Source of the DNA: Azospirillum sp. TSH58 | Lineage (GTDB): Bacteria > Pseudomonadota > Alphaproteobacteria > Azospirillales > Azospirillaceae | Assembly: GCF_003119115.1 (NCBI RefSeq) | Contig: NZ_CP022364.1 | Span: 706,501 to 770,500, forward strand | Direction: 5' to 3' | Length of the DNA stretch: 64,000 nt | Shown: positions 41,466-50,127 of the stretch, piece after piece | Layout of the letters: each line of letters opens with the position of its first letter | How positions within the stretch are numbered: position 1 is the stretch's first letter | Made by a program: the position numbers and the translations under genes | Notes under the pieces: model-generated | What the model saw: only the letters and a program-made list of their open reading frames with translations | What the model was told of the DNA's origin: nothing | The model's database searches: none

Positions 41466-42791
41466 ATGCGCCCCCTGCTGTCCCTTCCCGTCCGCCTCCT
41501 GCTCGCCACCACGATCCTGGCCGGCTGCCAGACGACGGGCGCCCCGCCCGTGTCGGCCACCACCACTTCGGCCACCACCACGTCCGGAACCGCGAAGGCG
41601 ATGGCCGCCGCCCCGGCCAGCGTGGCTCCGGTCCAGCCCGCCGTCAGCTTCCCCGACTGGCTGAAGGCGCTGCGCGCCGAGGCGCTCGGCCAGGGCATCC
41701 GCGCCCAGACCTTCGACCGTGCCTTCGCCAACGTGAAGCTGTCGGACCGGGTGGTCGAACTGGATTCCTCCCAGCCGGAGTTCAACCGCCAGCCCTGGCA
41801 GTATCTGGACAGCGCGGTCAACGACCGCCGCGTCCAGGCCGGGCGCCAGCGCATCCAGGACAACGGCGCCCTGCTGCGCCGCATCAGCCAGCGCTCCGGC
41901 GTCCCGGCGGAAATCCTGGTGGCCTTCTGGGGCGTGGAGACCGATTTCGGCAATTTCACCGGCGGCTTCTCGGTCGTCGACGCGCTGACCACGCTGGCCT
42001 ACGAGGGCCGCCGCGCCAGCTATTTCCGGACGGAGCTGCTGGCCGCCCTGCGCATCCTCGACAGCGGCGACATCCCGCCGGAGCGGATGAGCGGTTCCTG
42101 GGCCGGCGCCATGGGCCAGACCCAGTTCATGCCGACCATCTTCCTGAAGCACGCCACCGACGAGGACGGCGACGGGCGGCGCGACATCTGGGGCAGCCTG
42201 CCCGACGTCTTCGCTTCCACCGCCAAGTTCGTGCAGGCCAACGGCTGGCGCACCGGGGAGCGCTGGGGCGAGGAGGTCACGCTGCCCGCCGGCTTCCCCT
42301 ACGAGCAGGCCGAGTACAACATCAGCAAGCCGGTGTCCGAATGGCGCCGCCTCGGCGTGCGTCCGGTCAACGGCGGCGATCTGGGCGGCGGCGAGGAGGA
42401 GCGGGCCGCCGTCCTGATGCTCGCCGGGGCGCAGGGACCGGCCTTCCTGGTCCGGGAGAATTTCCGGGCGATCATGAAGTACAACCCCTCGACCAGCTAC
42501 GCGCTGGCGGTGGCGCTGCTGTCCGACCGTCTGGCGGGCCGGGCCGGCGTGCAGGGAAGCTGGCCGCGCCACGAGCCGGCGCTGAGCCGCGACGAACGGA
42601 TCGAGCTTCAGGAGCGGCTGGCCGCGCTGGGCATGGAGCCGGGGACGGCGGACGGCATCGTCGGCGCCAACACCCGCAACGCCGTGCGCCGCTTCCAGCA
42701 GTCGATCGGCGCCGTGCCGGACGGCTTCGCCACCAAGTCCCTGCTGGAGCGGCTGCGCCAGTCCGCCGCCCCCGTCCCGGCGGCGGGCTGA
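41466..42791 (+). CDS. MltB-type lytic murein transglycosylase lipoprotein
   Basis: A 441-residue peptidoglycan-cleaving enzyme. Lipobox LAGC with Cys21 after a hydrophobic signal, so anchored in the outer or inner membrane facing the periplasm. The SLT_2 catalytic domain spans ~60-345, with the catalytic Glu159 in AFWGVETDFG, and ends in KYNPSTSYALAVALLSD. A C-terminal PG_binding_1 domain (about 370-430) contains LQERLAALGMEPGTADGIVG and TRNAVRRFQQ. A YkvA-family gene follows 9 nt later and is likely co-transcribed. Confidence 0.92.
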   Translation: MRPLLSLPVRLLLATTILAGCQTTGAPPVSATTTSATTTSGTAKAMAAAPASVAPVQPAVSFPDWLKALRAEALGQGIRAQTFDRAFANVKLSDRVVELDSSQPEFNRQPWQYLDSAVNDRRVQAGRQRIQDNGALLRRISQRSGVPAEILVAFWGVETDFGNFTGGFSVVDALTTLAYEGRRASYFRTELLAALRILDSGDIPPERMSGSWAGAMGQTQFMPTIFLKHATDEDGDGRRDIWGSLPDVFASTAKFVQANGWRTGERWGEEVTLPAGFPYEQAEYNISKPVSEWRRLGVRPVNGGDLGGGEEERAAVLMLAGAQGPAFLVRENFRAIMKYNPSTSYALAVALLSDRLAGRAGVQGSWPRHEPALSRDERIELQERLAALGMEPGTADGIVGANTRNAVRRFQQSIGAVPDGFATKSLLERLRQSAAPVPAAG

Positions 42792-42800
42792 CAGGCCGCG

Positions 42801-43190
42801 ATGCTGGCGGCGGCGAAGGGTTGGGCGCGGCGGATCAAGCGCGACGTGATCGCGCTCTATCTGGCGGCGCGCGACCCGCGGACGCCGTGGTACGCCCGTG
42901 TGGCCGCCGCCGCGGTGGCGGCCTACGCGCTCAGCCCCATCGATCTGATCCCCGACTTCGTGCCGGTCCTGGGTTATCTGGACGACCTGCTGATCGTGCC
43001 GCTCGGCATCCTGCTGGTCATCCGACTGATCCCGGCGGCGGTGCTGGAGGACCATCGCGCCACCGCCGCCCGGCTGGTCGCCCGGCCGGTCAGCTACGCC
43101 GCCGCCGCGCTGATGGTCGGGATCTGGCTGGTCGCCGCCGTCGCGCTGTTCCGGTGGCTCGAACCCTATGCCGCGGGCTGGCTGGGGTAG
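42801..43190 (+). CDS. YkvA family membrane protein (DUF1232)
   Basis: A 129-residue protein with DUF1232 signature AAYALSPIDLIPDFVPVLGY followed by LDDLLIVPLGILLVIRLIP and a C-terminal hydrophobic segment (AAALMVGIWLVAAVALF). Probably membrane-associated; function unknown. Starts 9 nt after the lytic transglycosylase gene. Convergent with yjbQ (19-nt gap). Confidence 0.9.
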   Translation: MLAAAKGWARRIKRDVIALYLAARDPRTPWYARVAAAAVAAYALSPIDLIPDFVPVLGYLDDLLIVPLGILLVIRLIPAAVLEDHRATAARLVARPVSYAAAALMVGIWLVAAVALFRWLEPYAAGWLG

Positions 43191-43209
43191 ACGCGCGGGC
43201 GCTTGCCCC

Positions 43210-43629
43210 TCATTCGCCCAGCAGATGCAGCGCCAGGGTCCGCTCGTGGGGCCGGGCGCGGTGTTCGAACAAGTAAATCCCCTGCCAGGTGCCCAGCGCC
43301 ATCCGTCCCTCCAGCACGGGGATGGACAGCTGCACCGTGGTCAGCGCGCTGCGGATGTGGGCGGGCATGTCGTCCGGCCCTTCCATCGTGTGGTCGTAGA
43401 GCGCGGGGTCTTCCGGCACCAGCCGCTTGAAGAAGCGCTCCAGGTCGCCGCGCACGTCGGGGTCGGCGTTCTCCTGGATCACCAGCGAGGCCGAGGTGTG
43501 CCGGCAGAAGACGGTCAGCAGACCGGTCTCCATGCCCTGGGCGGCGACCCAGCGGGCCACCGGCTCCGTCACCTCGAACAGGCCCTGGCCGCGGGTCCGG
43601 GTGGTCAGCGTCGTGACGGCCTGCCGCAT
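43210..43629 (-). CDS. yjbQ: YjbQ family protein (UPF0047)
   Basis: A 139-residue YjbQ/UPF0047 protein, of typical length. Conserved blocks: GLLTVFCRHTSASLVIQENA, DPDVRGDLERFFKRLVPE, YDHTMEGPDDMPAHIRSALT and EGRMALGTWQGIYLFEHR. Members show weak thiamine-phosphate synthase activity; the physiological role is unclear. Start ATG 43629 with GGAGGG. Divergent from the CoxG-like gene. Confidence 0.93.
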   Translation of the reverse strand: MRQAVTTLTTRTRGQGLFEVTEPVARWVAAQGMETGLLTVFCRHTSASLVIQENADPDVRGDLERFFKRLVPEDPALYDHTMEGPDDMPAHIRSALTTVQLSIPVLEGRMALGTWQGIYLFEHRARPHERTLALHLLGE

Positions 43630-43721
43630 GTTTGTCGCCCTCCATACTCAATTGCGCGCCTTGGAAGCGGGTCATCCATACACCAAATCGCTTGGCATTC
43701 CCGGCCTACAACAGGTGATCC

Positions 43722-44165
43722 ATGGAACTGAACGGCCAGTACCGGATTCCGGCGGCGCGCGAGCGGGTCTTCACGGCGCTCTGCGACCCCGCCGTGCTGC
43801 AACGCTGCATCCCGGTGCTGGAGGATATGGACCGGCTGTCGCCCACCGAATACACCGCCCGCGTGCGCGCCACGGTCGGGCCGCTGAACGCGCGTTTCGC
43901 CGGGAAGGTCCGGGTGGCGCCGGAGGACGCGCCGCGCTTCTACATTCTCTACGCCGAAGGCAAGGGCGGCCTTGCCGGAGCGGTCAAGGGCGAGGCCCGC
44001 ATCACGCTGGAGGAGGTGGACGGCCACACCCACCTGTCCTTCACCCTCGCGGCGGCGCTGGGCGGGGCCGTCGGGCGGCTGGCGGTCAAGCTGGTCAAGG
44101 CCAAGGCCGACCGCGTCATCGACGGCTTTTTCGAGCGCTTCACGGCGGAAGTCCTGAACGGCTGA
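43722..44165 (+). CDS. CoxG-like SRPBCC protein
   Basis: A 147-residue protein of the CoxG/SRPBCC fold: MELNGQYRIPAARERVFTAL, DPAVLQRCIPVLEDMDRLSP, YTARVRATVGPLNARFAGKV and a C-terminal RVIDGFFERFTAEVL helix. In CO-dehydrogenase-type operons CoxG is linked to membrane attachment or cofactor handling of molybdenum hydroxylases; stand-alone homologues are common. The only molybdenum hydroxylase in the window is at 48.7-52.9 kb, so a partnership is uncertain. nifQ follows after 119 nt. Confidence 0.85.
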   Translation: MELNGQYRIPAARERVFTALCDPAVLQRCIPVLEDMDRLSPTEYTARVRATVGPLNARFAGKVRVAPEDAPRFYILYAEGKGGLAGAVKGEARITLEEVDGHTHLSFTLAAALGGAVGRLAVKLVKAKADRVIDGFFERFTAEVLNG

Positions 44166-44241
44166 ACCGGGCATCGGCCGGGCAGCGACAACGCACCTGC
44201 AAAAAACCACTTCGCAGTTGCGGGAATTTGGTCCACCATCA

Positions 44242-44253
44242 CGGTCATGACCG
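44242..44253. promoter_or_regulatory. 12-bp perfect palindrome upstream of nifQ
   Basis: CGGTCATGACCG is fully symmetric and lies 31 nt before the nifQ start codon. It could be an operator half-site pair or chance; no NifA upstream activator (TGT-N10-ACA) was seen nearby. Confidence 0.4.
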
Positions 44254-44284
44254 AACAACCCCCCGGTGCGGGAGTTCGCCGACC

Positions 44285-44950
44285 ATGATTGCCGACATCG
44301 CCGATCCGGCCCTGGCCTTCTCCATCCATTCGCCTGCCCATTCGCCTGCCCATCCGCCCGCCCATCCGCCTGCCGACGCCCTGGACAGCGCACCGGACGG
44401 CCCGGCCCTCGACCGGTTGCTGTTCGCCCGCATCCTTGGGCTGGCCGCGCAGCGTGCGGACGGCGTCACCGCCTCCCTGGGACTGACGCGCGACGCGCTG
44501 GCCGAACTCATCCGGCGGCACGCGGCGGGCTTCGCCCATCTCCTCCCCCTTCTGCCGGACGACAGCGGCGAGGACGCCATCGAGGAGGAGGATCTGCGGG
44601 CCTTCCTGCTCGACCACCGCGCCGCCGGGACGGTCGAGGAGGAGTGGCTGGCGGCCATCGTCGCCCGCCGCGCGCTGGGGCCGAACCATCTCTGGCAGGA
44701 CATGGGCTTCGCCAACCGGCGGGAGCTGAACGCCATGTTCCGCCGCCACTTCCCGTCCCTGGTCGCGCTGAACAGCGGCGACATGAAATGGAAGAAGTTC
44801 TTCTACCGCCAGCTGTGCGAGCGCGAGGGGCTGATGCTCTGCAAATCGCCGAACTGCGAGGTGTGCGACGACTTCAGCGCCTGCTTCAGCGCCGAGGACG
44901 GCGATCCGCTGAGCAGCCTAGCCCGCGCGGCCCGTGGCGAAGGGGCCTGA
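44285..44950 (+). CDS. nifQ: nitrogen fixation protein NifQ
   Basis: A 221-residue NifQ, the iron-sulfur protein that delivers molybdenum to the NifEN/NifH steps of FeMo-cofactor synthesis. The diagnostic cluster motif C-x4-C-x2-C-x5-C is complete (Cys186, Cys191, Cys194, Cys200), preceded by KWKKFFYRQLCEREGLMLC. The NifQ block LWQDMGFANRRELNAMFRRH is also present. The N-terminus (residues 15-30) carries an unusual HSPA/HPPA repeat from a 12-nt tandem array. Start ATG 44285 has GGGAG 10-12 nt upstream. No other nif gene is in the window. Confidence 0.93.
   Translation: MIADIADPALAFSIHSPAHSPAHPPAHPPADALDSAPDGPALDRLLFARILGLAAQRADGVTASLGLTRDALAELIRRHAAGFAHLLPLLPDDSGEDAIEEEDLRAFLLDHRAAGTVEEEWLAAIVARRALGPNHLWQDMGFANRRELNAMFRRHFPSLVALNSGDMKWKKFFYRQLCEREGLMLCKSPNCEVCDDFSACFSAEDGDPLSSLARAARGEGA
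44327..44374. repeat. 12-nt tandem repeat, 4 copies, within nifQ
   Basis: CATTCGCCTGCC twice exactly (44327-44350), then CATCCGCCCGCC and CATCCGCCTGCC. It encodes HSPA-HSPA-HPPA-HPPA near the N-terminus of NifQ. Confidence 0.92.
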
Positions 44951-45085
44951 ACAAAGTTGCACCGTGGGTGAAGAAAGCCGCTTGACCGGAGCGCCGCCAC
45001 CCGTTAGATAACGCCACCCGCCGGACGGAAGGCCAAGCAAGGCCCGATGAACGGCAGGTCTCCGATGGTCGCGTCAAGCATCAGC

Positions 45086-45171
45086 GGAAGGGTGGCCGAG
45101 TGGTTAAAGGCAGCAGACTGTAAATCTGCCCGCGTAAGCGTACGCTGGTTCAAATCCAGCCCCTTCCACCA
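45086..45171 (+). tRNA. tRNA-Tyr (GTA)
   Basis: An 86-nt class II tRNA. Acceptor stem GGAAGGG (45086-45092) pairs with CCCTTCC (45161-45167), followed by A and an encoded CCA (45169-45171). Anticodon stem GCAGA/TCTGC (45113-45117, 45125-45129) frames loop CTGTAAA with anticodon GTA (45120-45122). A long variable arm and the T-loop GGTTCAAATCC are present. Confidence 0.97.
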
Positions 45172-45179
45172 TCTGACGC

Positions 45180-45220
45180 GGCCGGTTCATGACAGGGTCA
45201 TGGCCGGCCGTTTCCTTTTC
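45180..45220 (+). terminator. Rho-independent terminator after tRNA-Tyr
   Basis: GGCCGG (45180-45185) and CATGAC (45188-45193) pair with GTCATG (45197-45202) and CCGGCC (45204-45209), with a small internal loop, followed by GTTTCCTTTTC. Confidence 0.75.
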
Positions 45221-45258
45221 CAGCTGCTGTTGAATTGTTGACCCGCCAGCACGCCATG

Positions 45259-45621
45259 TCAGCGTGGCTGGGCGCCGAGATCCTCGAAGGTCAGGCCCTT
45301 GTCGGTGCGGGTGAAGCGGCCCTTGCCGTTCACGGTCATCGCCGGCACGCCCGGCTGCGGCGCGAAGGTCGCCGCGTAATAACAATCATACTGCTTGTCG
45401 TCCGGCTTCGGGGCGCCGTTCCGGTATTTGGTGTCGACGCAGCCCTGCTTGCGGAAGCCCTCGAAGCCGCGGAAGCCGCCCTGCCCCTGGCCGTCCAGCG
45501 CCCGCCTCGTGTGCGATTCCACCAGCTTGCGCATGTCGGACTCACCCGGCTCCCCCGAACAGGCGGCCAGCGGCAGCACCGCCAGACCGCACAGCACCGC
45601 ACGCCGCACCACGCCCCCCAT
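45259..45621 (-). CDS. small lipoprotein, hypothetical
   Basis: A 120-residue protein with a lipoprotein signal: MGGVVRRAVLCGLAVLPLAAC, lipobox LAAC with Cys21. The mature part has two further Cys (KQGCVDTKYRN and QYDCYYAATF), possibly a disulfide, and a C-terminal strand MTVNGKGRFTRTDKGLTFED. Not assigned to a family. The start ATG 45621 lies 8 nt after the stop of the CheY-like gene, with GAGGGGG upstream, so the two are probably co-transcribed. Confidence 0.75.
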   Translation of the reverse strand: MGGVVRRAVLCGLAVLPLAACSGEPGESDMRKLVESHTRRALDGQGQGGFRGFEGFRKQGCVDTKYRNGAPKPDDKQYDCYYAATFAPQPGVPAMTVNGKGRFTRTDKGLTFEDLGAQPR

Positions 45622-45629
45622 CGTCCCCC

Positions 45630-46034
45630 TCACTTGCCGGCCAGCAGACGGTCCACCCGCTCCTTCAGGGCACCGAAGGACGGCGGCTTCACGACGAAGC
45701 CGTTGACGCCCAGGGCCATGGCCTTCTTCACGATCTCGGATTCCGTGTGGTTGGTCAGGAAGACCACCGGCGTGCGGCGGTTCCGCACCTCCGCGCTGGC
45801 CCGCAGCTCGGCCAGGAACTGCAGGCCGGACACCGGCTTCATGTCGATGTCGCAGACGATCACGTCGGGGGTGGCGCGGATGCATTCCCGCATGCCGGTC
45901 TCCCCGTTGTCGGCCTCGGCGATCGAGCGGAAGCCGATCTGCGAGAGGATCTGCATGATGGTCCGGCGCACGAAGGGCTGATCTTCGATGACCAGGATGC
46001 TGTACTGCCCGTAATCGACCGGCTTCCGGTCCAT
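45630..46034 (-). CDS. CheY-like single-domain response regulator
   Basis: A 134-residue receiver-only protein. Acidic pocket in ILVIEDQPF (Glu17, Asp18), phosphoacceptor Asp62 in VIVCDIDM with G70 at +8, conserved Thr in VVFLTNHT and Lys in GFVVKPPS. No output domain, so it acts by protein contact. Start ATG 46034 with strong AGGAGGG. Cognate kinase not evident; the hybrid kinase at 47.2 kb has its own receiver. Confidence 0.92.
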   Translation of the reverse strand: MDRKPVDYGQYSILVIEDQPFVRRTIMQILSQIGFRSIAEADNGETGMRECIRATPDVIVCDIDMKPVSGLQFLAELRASAEVRNRRTPVVFLTNHTESEIVKKAMALGVNGFVVKPPSFGALKERVDRLLAGK

Positions 46035-46269
46035 CGCCGCACCCTCCTTCGCCCGAGCCCGGGGAACTGACCAAGGCACTGGTCGGACCAGCCCATGGTC
46101 ATACAGTCGAACACTGATAAAGCGAGTCCGCCGGACGGGCAACCAAAGGACGGTTACAACTTTTAAAGAATGGAGGATTCCCTGGTGCGGGGCACGGCGA
46201 CGGACCGCGCGAAGCCGCGCGGCCCTTGTCTCTCCGCATGGATCGAGGCATGTCCGTCCCCGCCGGATG

Positions 46270-46746
46270 CTAGCGCCGGCTGGGTCCTTGCAACCCCAGG
46301 AGGGTGGAAATCACACCGGCGACGAACCGGCGCTCCGGGTGCAGTTCATGCACCGCCACGGCGCGCCCGGCGAAGGACAGCGCCGCCTTCGCCATGCCCG
46401 CCGGGTCCGGGCAGGCTTCGCCGTCGATCCGGAAGCGCGTGACGGTCTTGGTCAGTTCGTGCATCGCGGTCAATGGCGGGATGCACATCAGGAAACGGGC
46501 GCTGGCGATCGGCGTGAAGCCGCAGCGCTCGAACATGGTCTGCACGGTCACCGGATCGCCCTCCGGCCCTTCGGTCCCGACCTGATAGCGGAGCAACCGC
46601 TGCGCCCGCTCCTCCACCGCCTCGGACCAGCCGGCGGTGGCCGTAATCATGGGGTTGATCAAACCTGCCTCCAAATGCACCAGCCAAGGCCGCGCAGGTG
46701 CCAGGGATGTTAGATTGTTCGCCAAACGAACAAGGTCAAGAAACAT
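46270..46746 (-). CDS. hypothetical protein
   Basis: A 158-residue soluble protein without recognised family. Helical N-terminus (MFLDLVRLANNLTSLAPARP), a centre EAVEERAQRLLRYQVGTEGP, TMFERCGFTPIASARFLMCI and PLTAMHELTKTVTRFRIDGE, and a C-terminal ERRFVAGVISTLLGLQ. Start uncertain: ATG 46746 is used; a longer frame begins 90 nt upstream, and neither has a strong ribosome site. Confidence 0.5.
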   Translation of the reverse strand: MFLDLVRLANNLTSLAPARPWLVHLEAGLINPMITATAGWSEAVEERAQRLLRYQVGTEGPEGDPVTVQTMFERCGFTPIASARFLMCIPPLTAMHELTKTVTRFRIDGEACPDPAGMAKAALSFAGRAVAVHELHPERRFVAGVISTLLGLQGPSRR

Positions 46747-47192
46747 CCCGTATGGTGGAAACCCGCATCCGTTTGAGTACGAAGCAACCGTCGTGCCAGC
46801 GGAGAGGAGCGCCCGTGCAGGGCCGCCCCGCCTCACCGCCGTCTTCCCGCATCACCTTGAAACTCCACCTGATTAACCCATGGCGCCCGCATCGACGCCG
46901 GACCGGCGCCTTGGGAGTCAACAGCCCAACGGCCGTCCCGGTGCCGTCGGCTGAGCGTTCCATCGCACACAGGACACGTCACATGTGCGGCAATCCGCCG
47001 CTGTTTTGGGCACCGCGTGTCGCCGCTTCGCAACCGACACCCTGAGGGTGATCATCATATTCGCGGCACGCGCGCGAATCGTCGTCCGCCCGAAAACATT
47101 TCCTGTCCTGCGCTGTTGTGACCTGACGTACGTGGATTCATGAGCCGAACGTTGTTTTGCGGCGGTGAGCGGGGGCCATCGTGGAGACATCC
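46747..47192. other. Intergenic region upstream of hybrid kinase
   Basis: A 446-nt stretch without a credible gene. It contains two inverted repeats close to the kinase gene: CACCCTGAGGGTG (47038-47050) and ATTCGCG-N7-CGCGAAT (47059-47079). Both could bind regulators of the kinase. No confident promoter pair. Confidence 0.5.
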
Positions 47193-48632
47193 ATGCCGAA
47201 GGAAAAAGCGGATCCGGACAAACCGGACAAAACTCAGCCGACCAGCGGAGAGGCGTTCCGGGAATGCCTGGAGGCCTTGAACCGCAACCTCGCCGAAGGG
47301 CTCCGGACCGCGGACCGCCTCCAGCGCGACGCCAGCCGTCTGGTCCAGGAAAGCGCGCGTCTGGCCGCCGAAATGGCCGAGCAACGCCGCGAAATGGGTC
47401 GGCTTCGCGACCGGCTGCACCGCGCCGAGGACAGCCGCGCCGCCCGGGAGGAGGAGCTGCGCTGCGCCCATGAGATGGCGGAGCGTGCCGACCGCGCCAA
47501 GGCGCGCTTCCTGACGGCGGCCAGCCACGACCTGCGCCAGCCGATCCAGGCGGCGGCGCTCTACGCCCACATCCTGCGCGGCGCGGTCGGCACGAACCCG
47601 GCGGCCAGGGAGGCGGCGGACCTGCTCCAGGCCTCCATCGACAGCCTGAGCGGCATGCTGAGCGGCCTTCTGGACCTTGCCCGGCTGGAGGCCGGCGCGG
47701 TGGACGTCGCGGTCACGGAGTTCCGCCCCGACACGCTGATGCGCCGCTTGGCCCAGGAGTTCCGGGCGAGCGCGACGACCGAGGGAACGAGCCTGCACGT
47801 CCACCCCTGCGGCGTGGCGGTGAGGACCGACGCGCGGCTGCTGGAACGGATCCTGACCCACCTGCTGTCCAACGCCATCCGGCATGGCGGGGGGGACGGC
47901 CGGCGTGTCCTTCTGGGCTGCCGACGGCGCCCCGGCGCGGTGGAGTTCCAGGTGTGGGACGACGGGCGGGGCATTCCCCCCGACGCCCGCGCCGCGATCT
48001 TCGAGGAGTTCCACCAGCTCGACAATCCGGAGCGCAGCGCGGCCAAGGGCTTCGGCCTCGGCCTGCCGCTGGTGGCCCGCACGGCGCGGCTGCTCGGCCT
48101 GACGCTGGACCTGCGGTCCCAGGTTGGGCAGGGCACCGTCTTCACGGTGACCGTGCCGCGCGCCGACCTTCCCCCCGAACCCGACCGCCGCCTGACCGCC
48201 GCCGCCCGCGCCATCGCCGCGGCCGCCACCAGCGCGGCGGTGGCGGCATCCCCGACCGACCGGATGAGGGGCCGGCGGGTGCTGCTGGTGGAGGACGACG
48301 AGCGGGTGCGCCACGCCATGACCATGCTGCTGAAACGCTGGGGCGTCCGGGTGACCGCCGTCGGCTCGGCCGAGGAGCTGGCCGACCGCCTGCCCCGGCT
48401 GCGCAGCCGCCCGCACGTCGTGCTGGCCGATCACCGGCTCCCACGCGGACAGACCGGCCGCACGGTGGCGGAGCTGGTGCGCCGCCGCTGGGACGTGCCG
48501 GTCGTTATCATCACCGGCGACACGGCGCCGGAACGTCTGCGCGAGGCCCGCTCCATCGGCTGCCGCCTGCTGCACAAGCCGGTGGAGCCCGGCGACCTCG
48601 CCGCCACGCTCGACGACGTCATGGAGGGGTGA
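47193..48632 (+). CDS. hybrid sensor histidine kinase/response regulator
   Basis: A 479-residue cytosolic kinase with no membrane segment or PAS domain. A long N-terminal coiled coil (about 20-105), then HisKA with His112 in SHDLRQP, HATPase_c (N-box LLSNAIRHG with Asn227, DDGRGIP 256-262, GFGLGLP 286-292), an Ala-rich linker (335-355) and a C-terminal receiver with Asp413 in LADHRLP and Lys462. Kinases with the SHDLRQP motif and a fused receiver commonly act as orphan relays. Start ATG 47193 has GGAG 7 nt upstream; GTG 47181 is the alternative. The molybdenum hydroxylase operon begins 52 nt downstream. Confidence 0.87.
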   Translation: MPKEKADPDKPDKTQPTSGEAFRECLEALNRNLAEGLRTADRLQRDASRLVQESARLAAEMAEQRREMGRLRDRLHRAEDSRAAREEELRCAHEMAERADRAKARFLTAASHDLRQPIQAAALYAHILRGAVGTNPAAREAADLLQASIDSLSGMLSGLLDLARLEAGAVDVAVTEFRPDTLMRRLAQEFRASATTEGTSLHVHPCGVAVRTDARLLERILTHLLSNAIRHGGGDGRRVLLGCRRRPGAVEFQVWDDGRGIPPDARAAIFEEFHQLDNPERSAAKGFGLGLPLVARTARLLGLTLDLRSQVGQGTVFTVTVPRADLPPEPDRRLTAAARAIAAAATSAAVAASPTDRMRGRRVLLVEDDERVRHAMTMLLKRWGVRVTAVGSAEELADRLPRLRSRPHVVLADHRLPRGQTGRTVAELVRRRWDVPVVIITGDTAPERLREARSIGCRLLHKPVEPGDLAATLDDVMEG

Positions 48633-48684
48633 GGGTCCAGAACAATCGCCCGCTCCGCCTGTTCGCATCAGGGGAGGAGCGCGC

Positions 48685-50127
48685 ATGGGGCGACGGAAGA
48701 CACGGCGTGGAGTGATCGCAGGGGTCGCCGTTCTGCTGGCGCTCGGCGCCGGGGCGGCCGCCTGGGCATGGGAGTCGGCGATCCCGCCGCAGCCGCGCCC
48801 GGCGGCGGACGGCTTCGCGCCGGAGCTGGTGGCGGAAGGGGCACGGCTGGCGGCGGTGGGGAATTGCATCGCCTGCCACACGGTGCCGGGCGGACGGTCC
48901 TTCGCCGGGGGGCTGGCCCTGCCGACCCCCTTCGGCACCATCCATTCGACCAACATCACGCCCGACGAAGAGACCGGCATCGGCCGCTGGAGCGAGGCGG
49001 CCTTCAACCGCGCCATGCGGCGCGGGGTGGACCGCGAAGGCCGGCATCTCTATCCCGCCTTCCCCTACGACCACTACACGCGGGTCAGCGACGCCGACAA
49101 CCGGGCGCTCTACGCCTATCTGATGACCCGCACTCCGGTGCGGGCGGAGGCGCCGGCCAACGATCTGCCCTTCCCGCTGAACATCCGCATGACGGTCGCC
49201 GGGTGGAAATTGCTCCACTTCCGCGAGGGCGCCTTCACCCCCGACCCGGCCAAGCCGGAGGTCTGGAACCGCGGCGCCTATCTGGCGGAGGGGCTGGGCC
49301 ATTGCGGCGCCTGCCACAGCCCGCGCAACGCGCTGGGCGCGGTGGAGAAGGACCGCGCCTGGGCCGGCGGCGAGGCGGAGGGCTGGACCGCCTACCCCAT
49401 CAACCACGACTCCCCGGCGCCCGTCCCCTGGACGGCGGACAGCCTGACCTTCTACCTGCGGCACGGCTGGCACCCGGCGCACGGCGTGTCGCGCGGACCG
49501 ATGGCGGAGGTCACCGGCAACCTCGCCGGGCTGCCCGACGCCGACGTGGCCGCCATCGCCGCCTATGTCGCCGACCGCATGGGTCCCCCCGGCGCCGAGC
49601 GCCAGCGCCGCGGCGAGGCCCTGCAAGCCCTGGTCCCGCGCCTCAGCGCCGATGCGGGGGCGCCGCCGGGCTCCGGCCTTTCCGCCGCCGGCAGCCTGAC
49701 CCGGCCGCCCGCCGCGGGCTCCGCGGGGGCCGCATCCGGGGTGGACGAGCGGGGCGAGGCGATCTACCGCACGGCCTGCGCCACCTGCCACGACTCCGGA
49801 CGGCCGCAGCCCTTCGGCGGGCTGCCCTTCGCGCTCAGCGCGGCGGTGAACGCGTCCACCCCCCAGAACATCGTCAACGTCACGCTGTTCGGCCTGCCGC
49901 CCGGCGACGGCACCGTCAGCGCGGTGATGCCGGCCTTCGGCGGCGCGCTGTCCGACGCCGACATGGTGGCCCTGCTGCGCTATCTGCGCGGTCGCTTCAG
50001 CGAGCAGCCGCCGTGGGACGGCCTGGATCGGCTGGTGGCCGACACGCGCAGCGGTGCGCACCATGTGGCCGTCCGCCCCGCCGACGGCATCGAACGGGCG
50101 CCCCGGAACGTCGGCGCCGCGGACTGA
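48685..50127 (+). CDS. tri-heme cytochrome c subunit
   Basis: A 480-residue periplasmic electron carrier. An N-terminal hydrophobic segment (RRGVIAGVAVLLALGAGAAAW) serves as signal anchor. Three CxxCH heme sites: CIACH (61-65), CGACH (207-211) and CATCH (365-369). Domain layout matches the cytochrome subunits of acetic-acid-bacteria-type alcohol/aldehyde dehydrogenases and of IorAB-linked oxidoreductases. With the two downstream genes it forms a periplasmic molybdenum hydroxylase passing electrons to the respiratory chain. Start ATG 48685 after GGGGAGGAG. Confidence 0.9.
   Translation: MGRRKTRRGVIAGVAVLLALGAGAAAWAWESAIPPQPRPAADGFAPELVAEGARLAAVGNCIACHTVPGGRSFAGGLALPTPFGTIHSTNITPDEETGIGRWSEAAFNRAMRRGVDREGRHLYPAFPYDHYTRVSDADNRALYAYLMTRTPVRAEAPANDLPFPLNIRMTVAGWKLLHFREGAFTPDPAKPEVWNRGAYLAEGLGHCGACHSPRNALGAVEKDRAWAGGEAEGWTAYPINHDSPAPVPWTADSLTFYLRHGWHPAHGVSRGPMAEVTGNLAGLPDADVAAIAAYVADRMGPPGAERQRRGEALQALVPRLSADAGAPPGSGLSAAGSLTRPPAAGSAGAASGVDERGEAIYRTACATCHDSGRPQPFGGLPFALSAAVNASTPQNIVNVTLFGLPPGDGTVSAVMPAFGGALSDADMVALLRYLRGRFSEQPPWDGLDRLVADTRSGAHHVAVRPADGIERAPRNVGAAD

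Noticed and set aside
44180..44195. GG-N10-GC element upstream of nifQ as a sigma-54 promoter
   Set aside because: Only the GG and GC dinucleotides fit; the -24 and -12 flanks match poorly, and such spacing is common by chance at this GC content.
45104..45385. A 93-codon minus-strand frame crossing tRNA-Tyr
   Set aside because: It overlaps a well-supported tRNA gene and terminator; its C-terminus (GAGFEPAYAYAGRF-type) is the usual translation of a tRNA on the opposite strand.
46918..47190. Small frames upstream of the hybrid kinase
   Set aside because: No ribosome site, poor codon bias, and the region carries inverted repeats more consistent with regulatory DNA.
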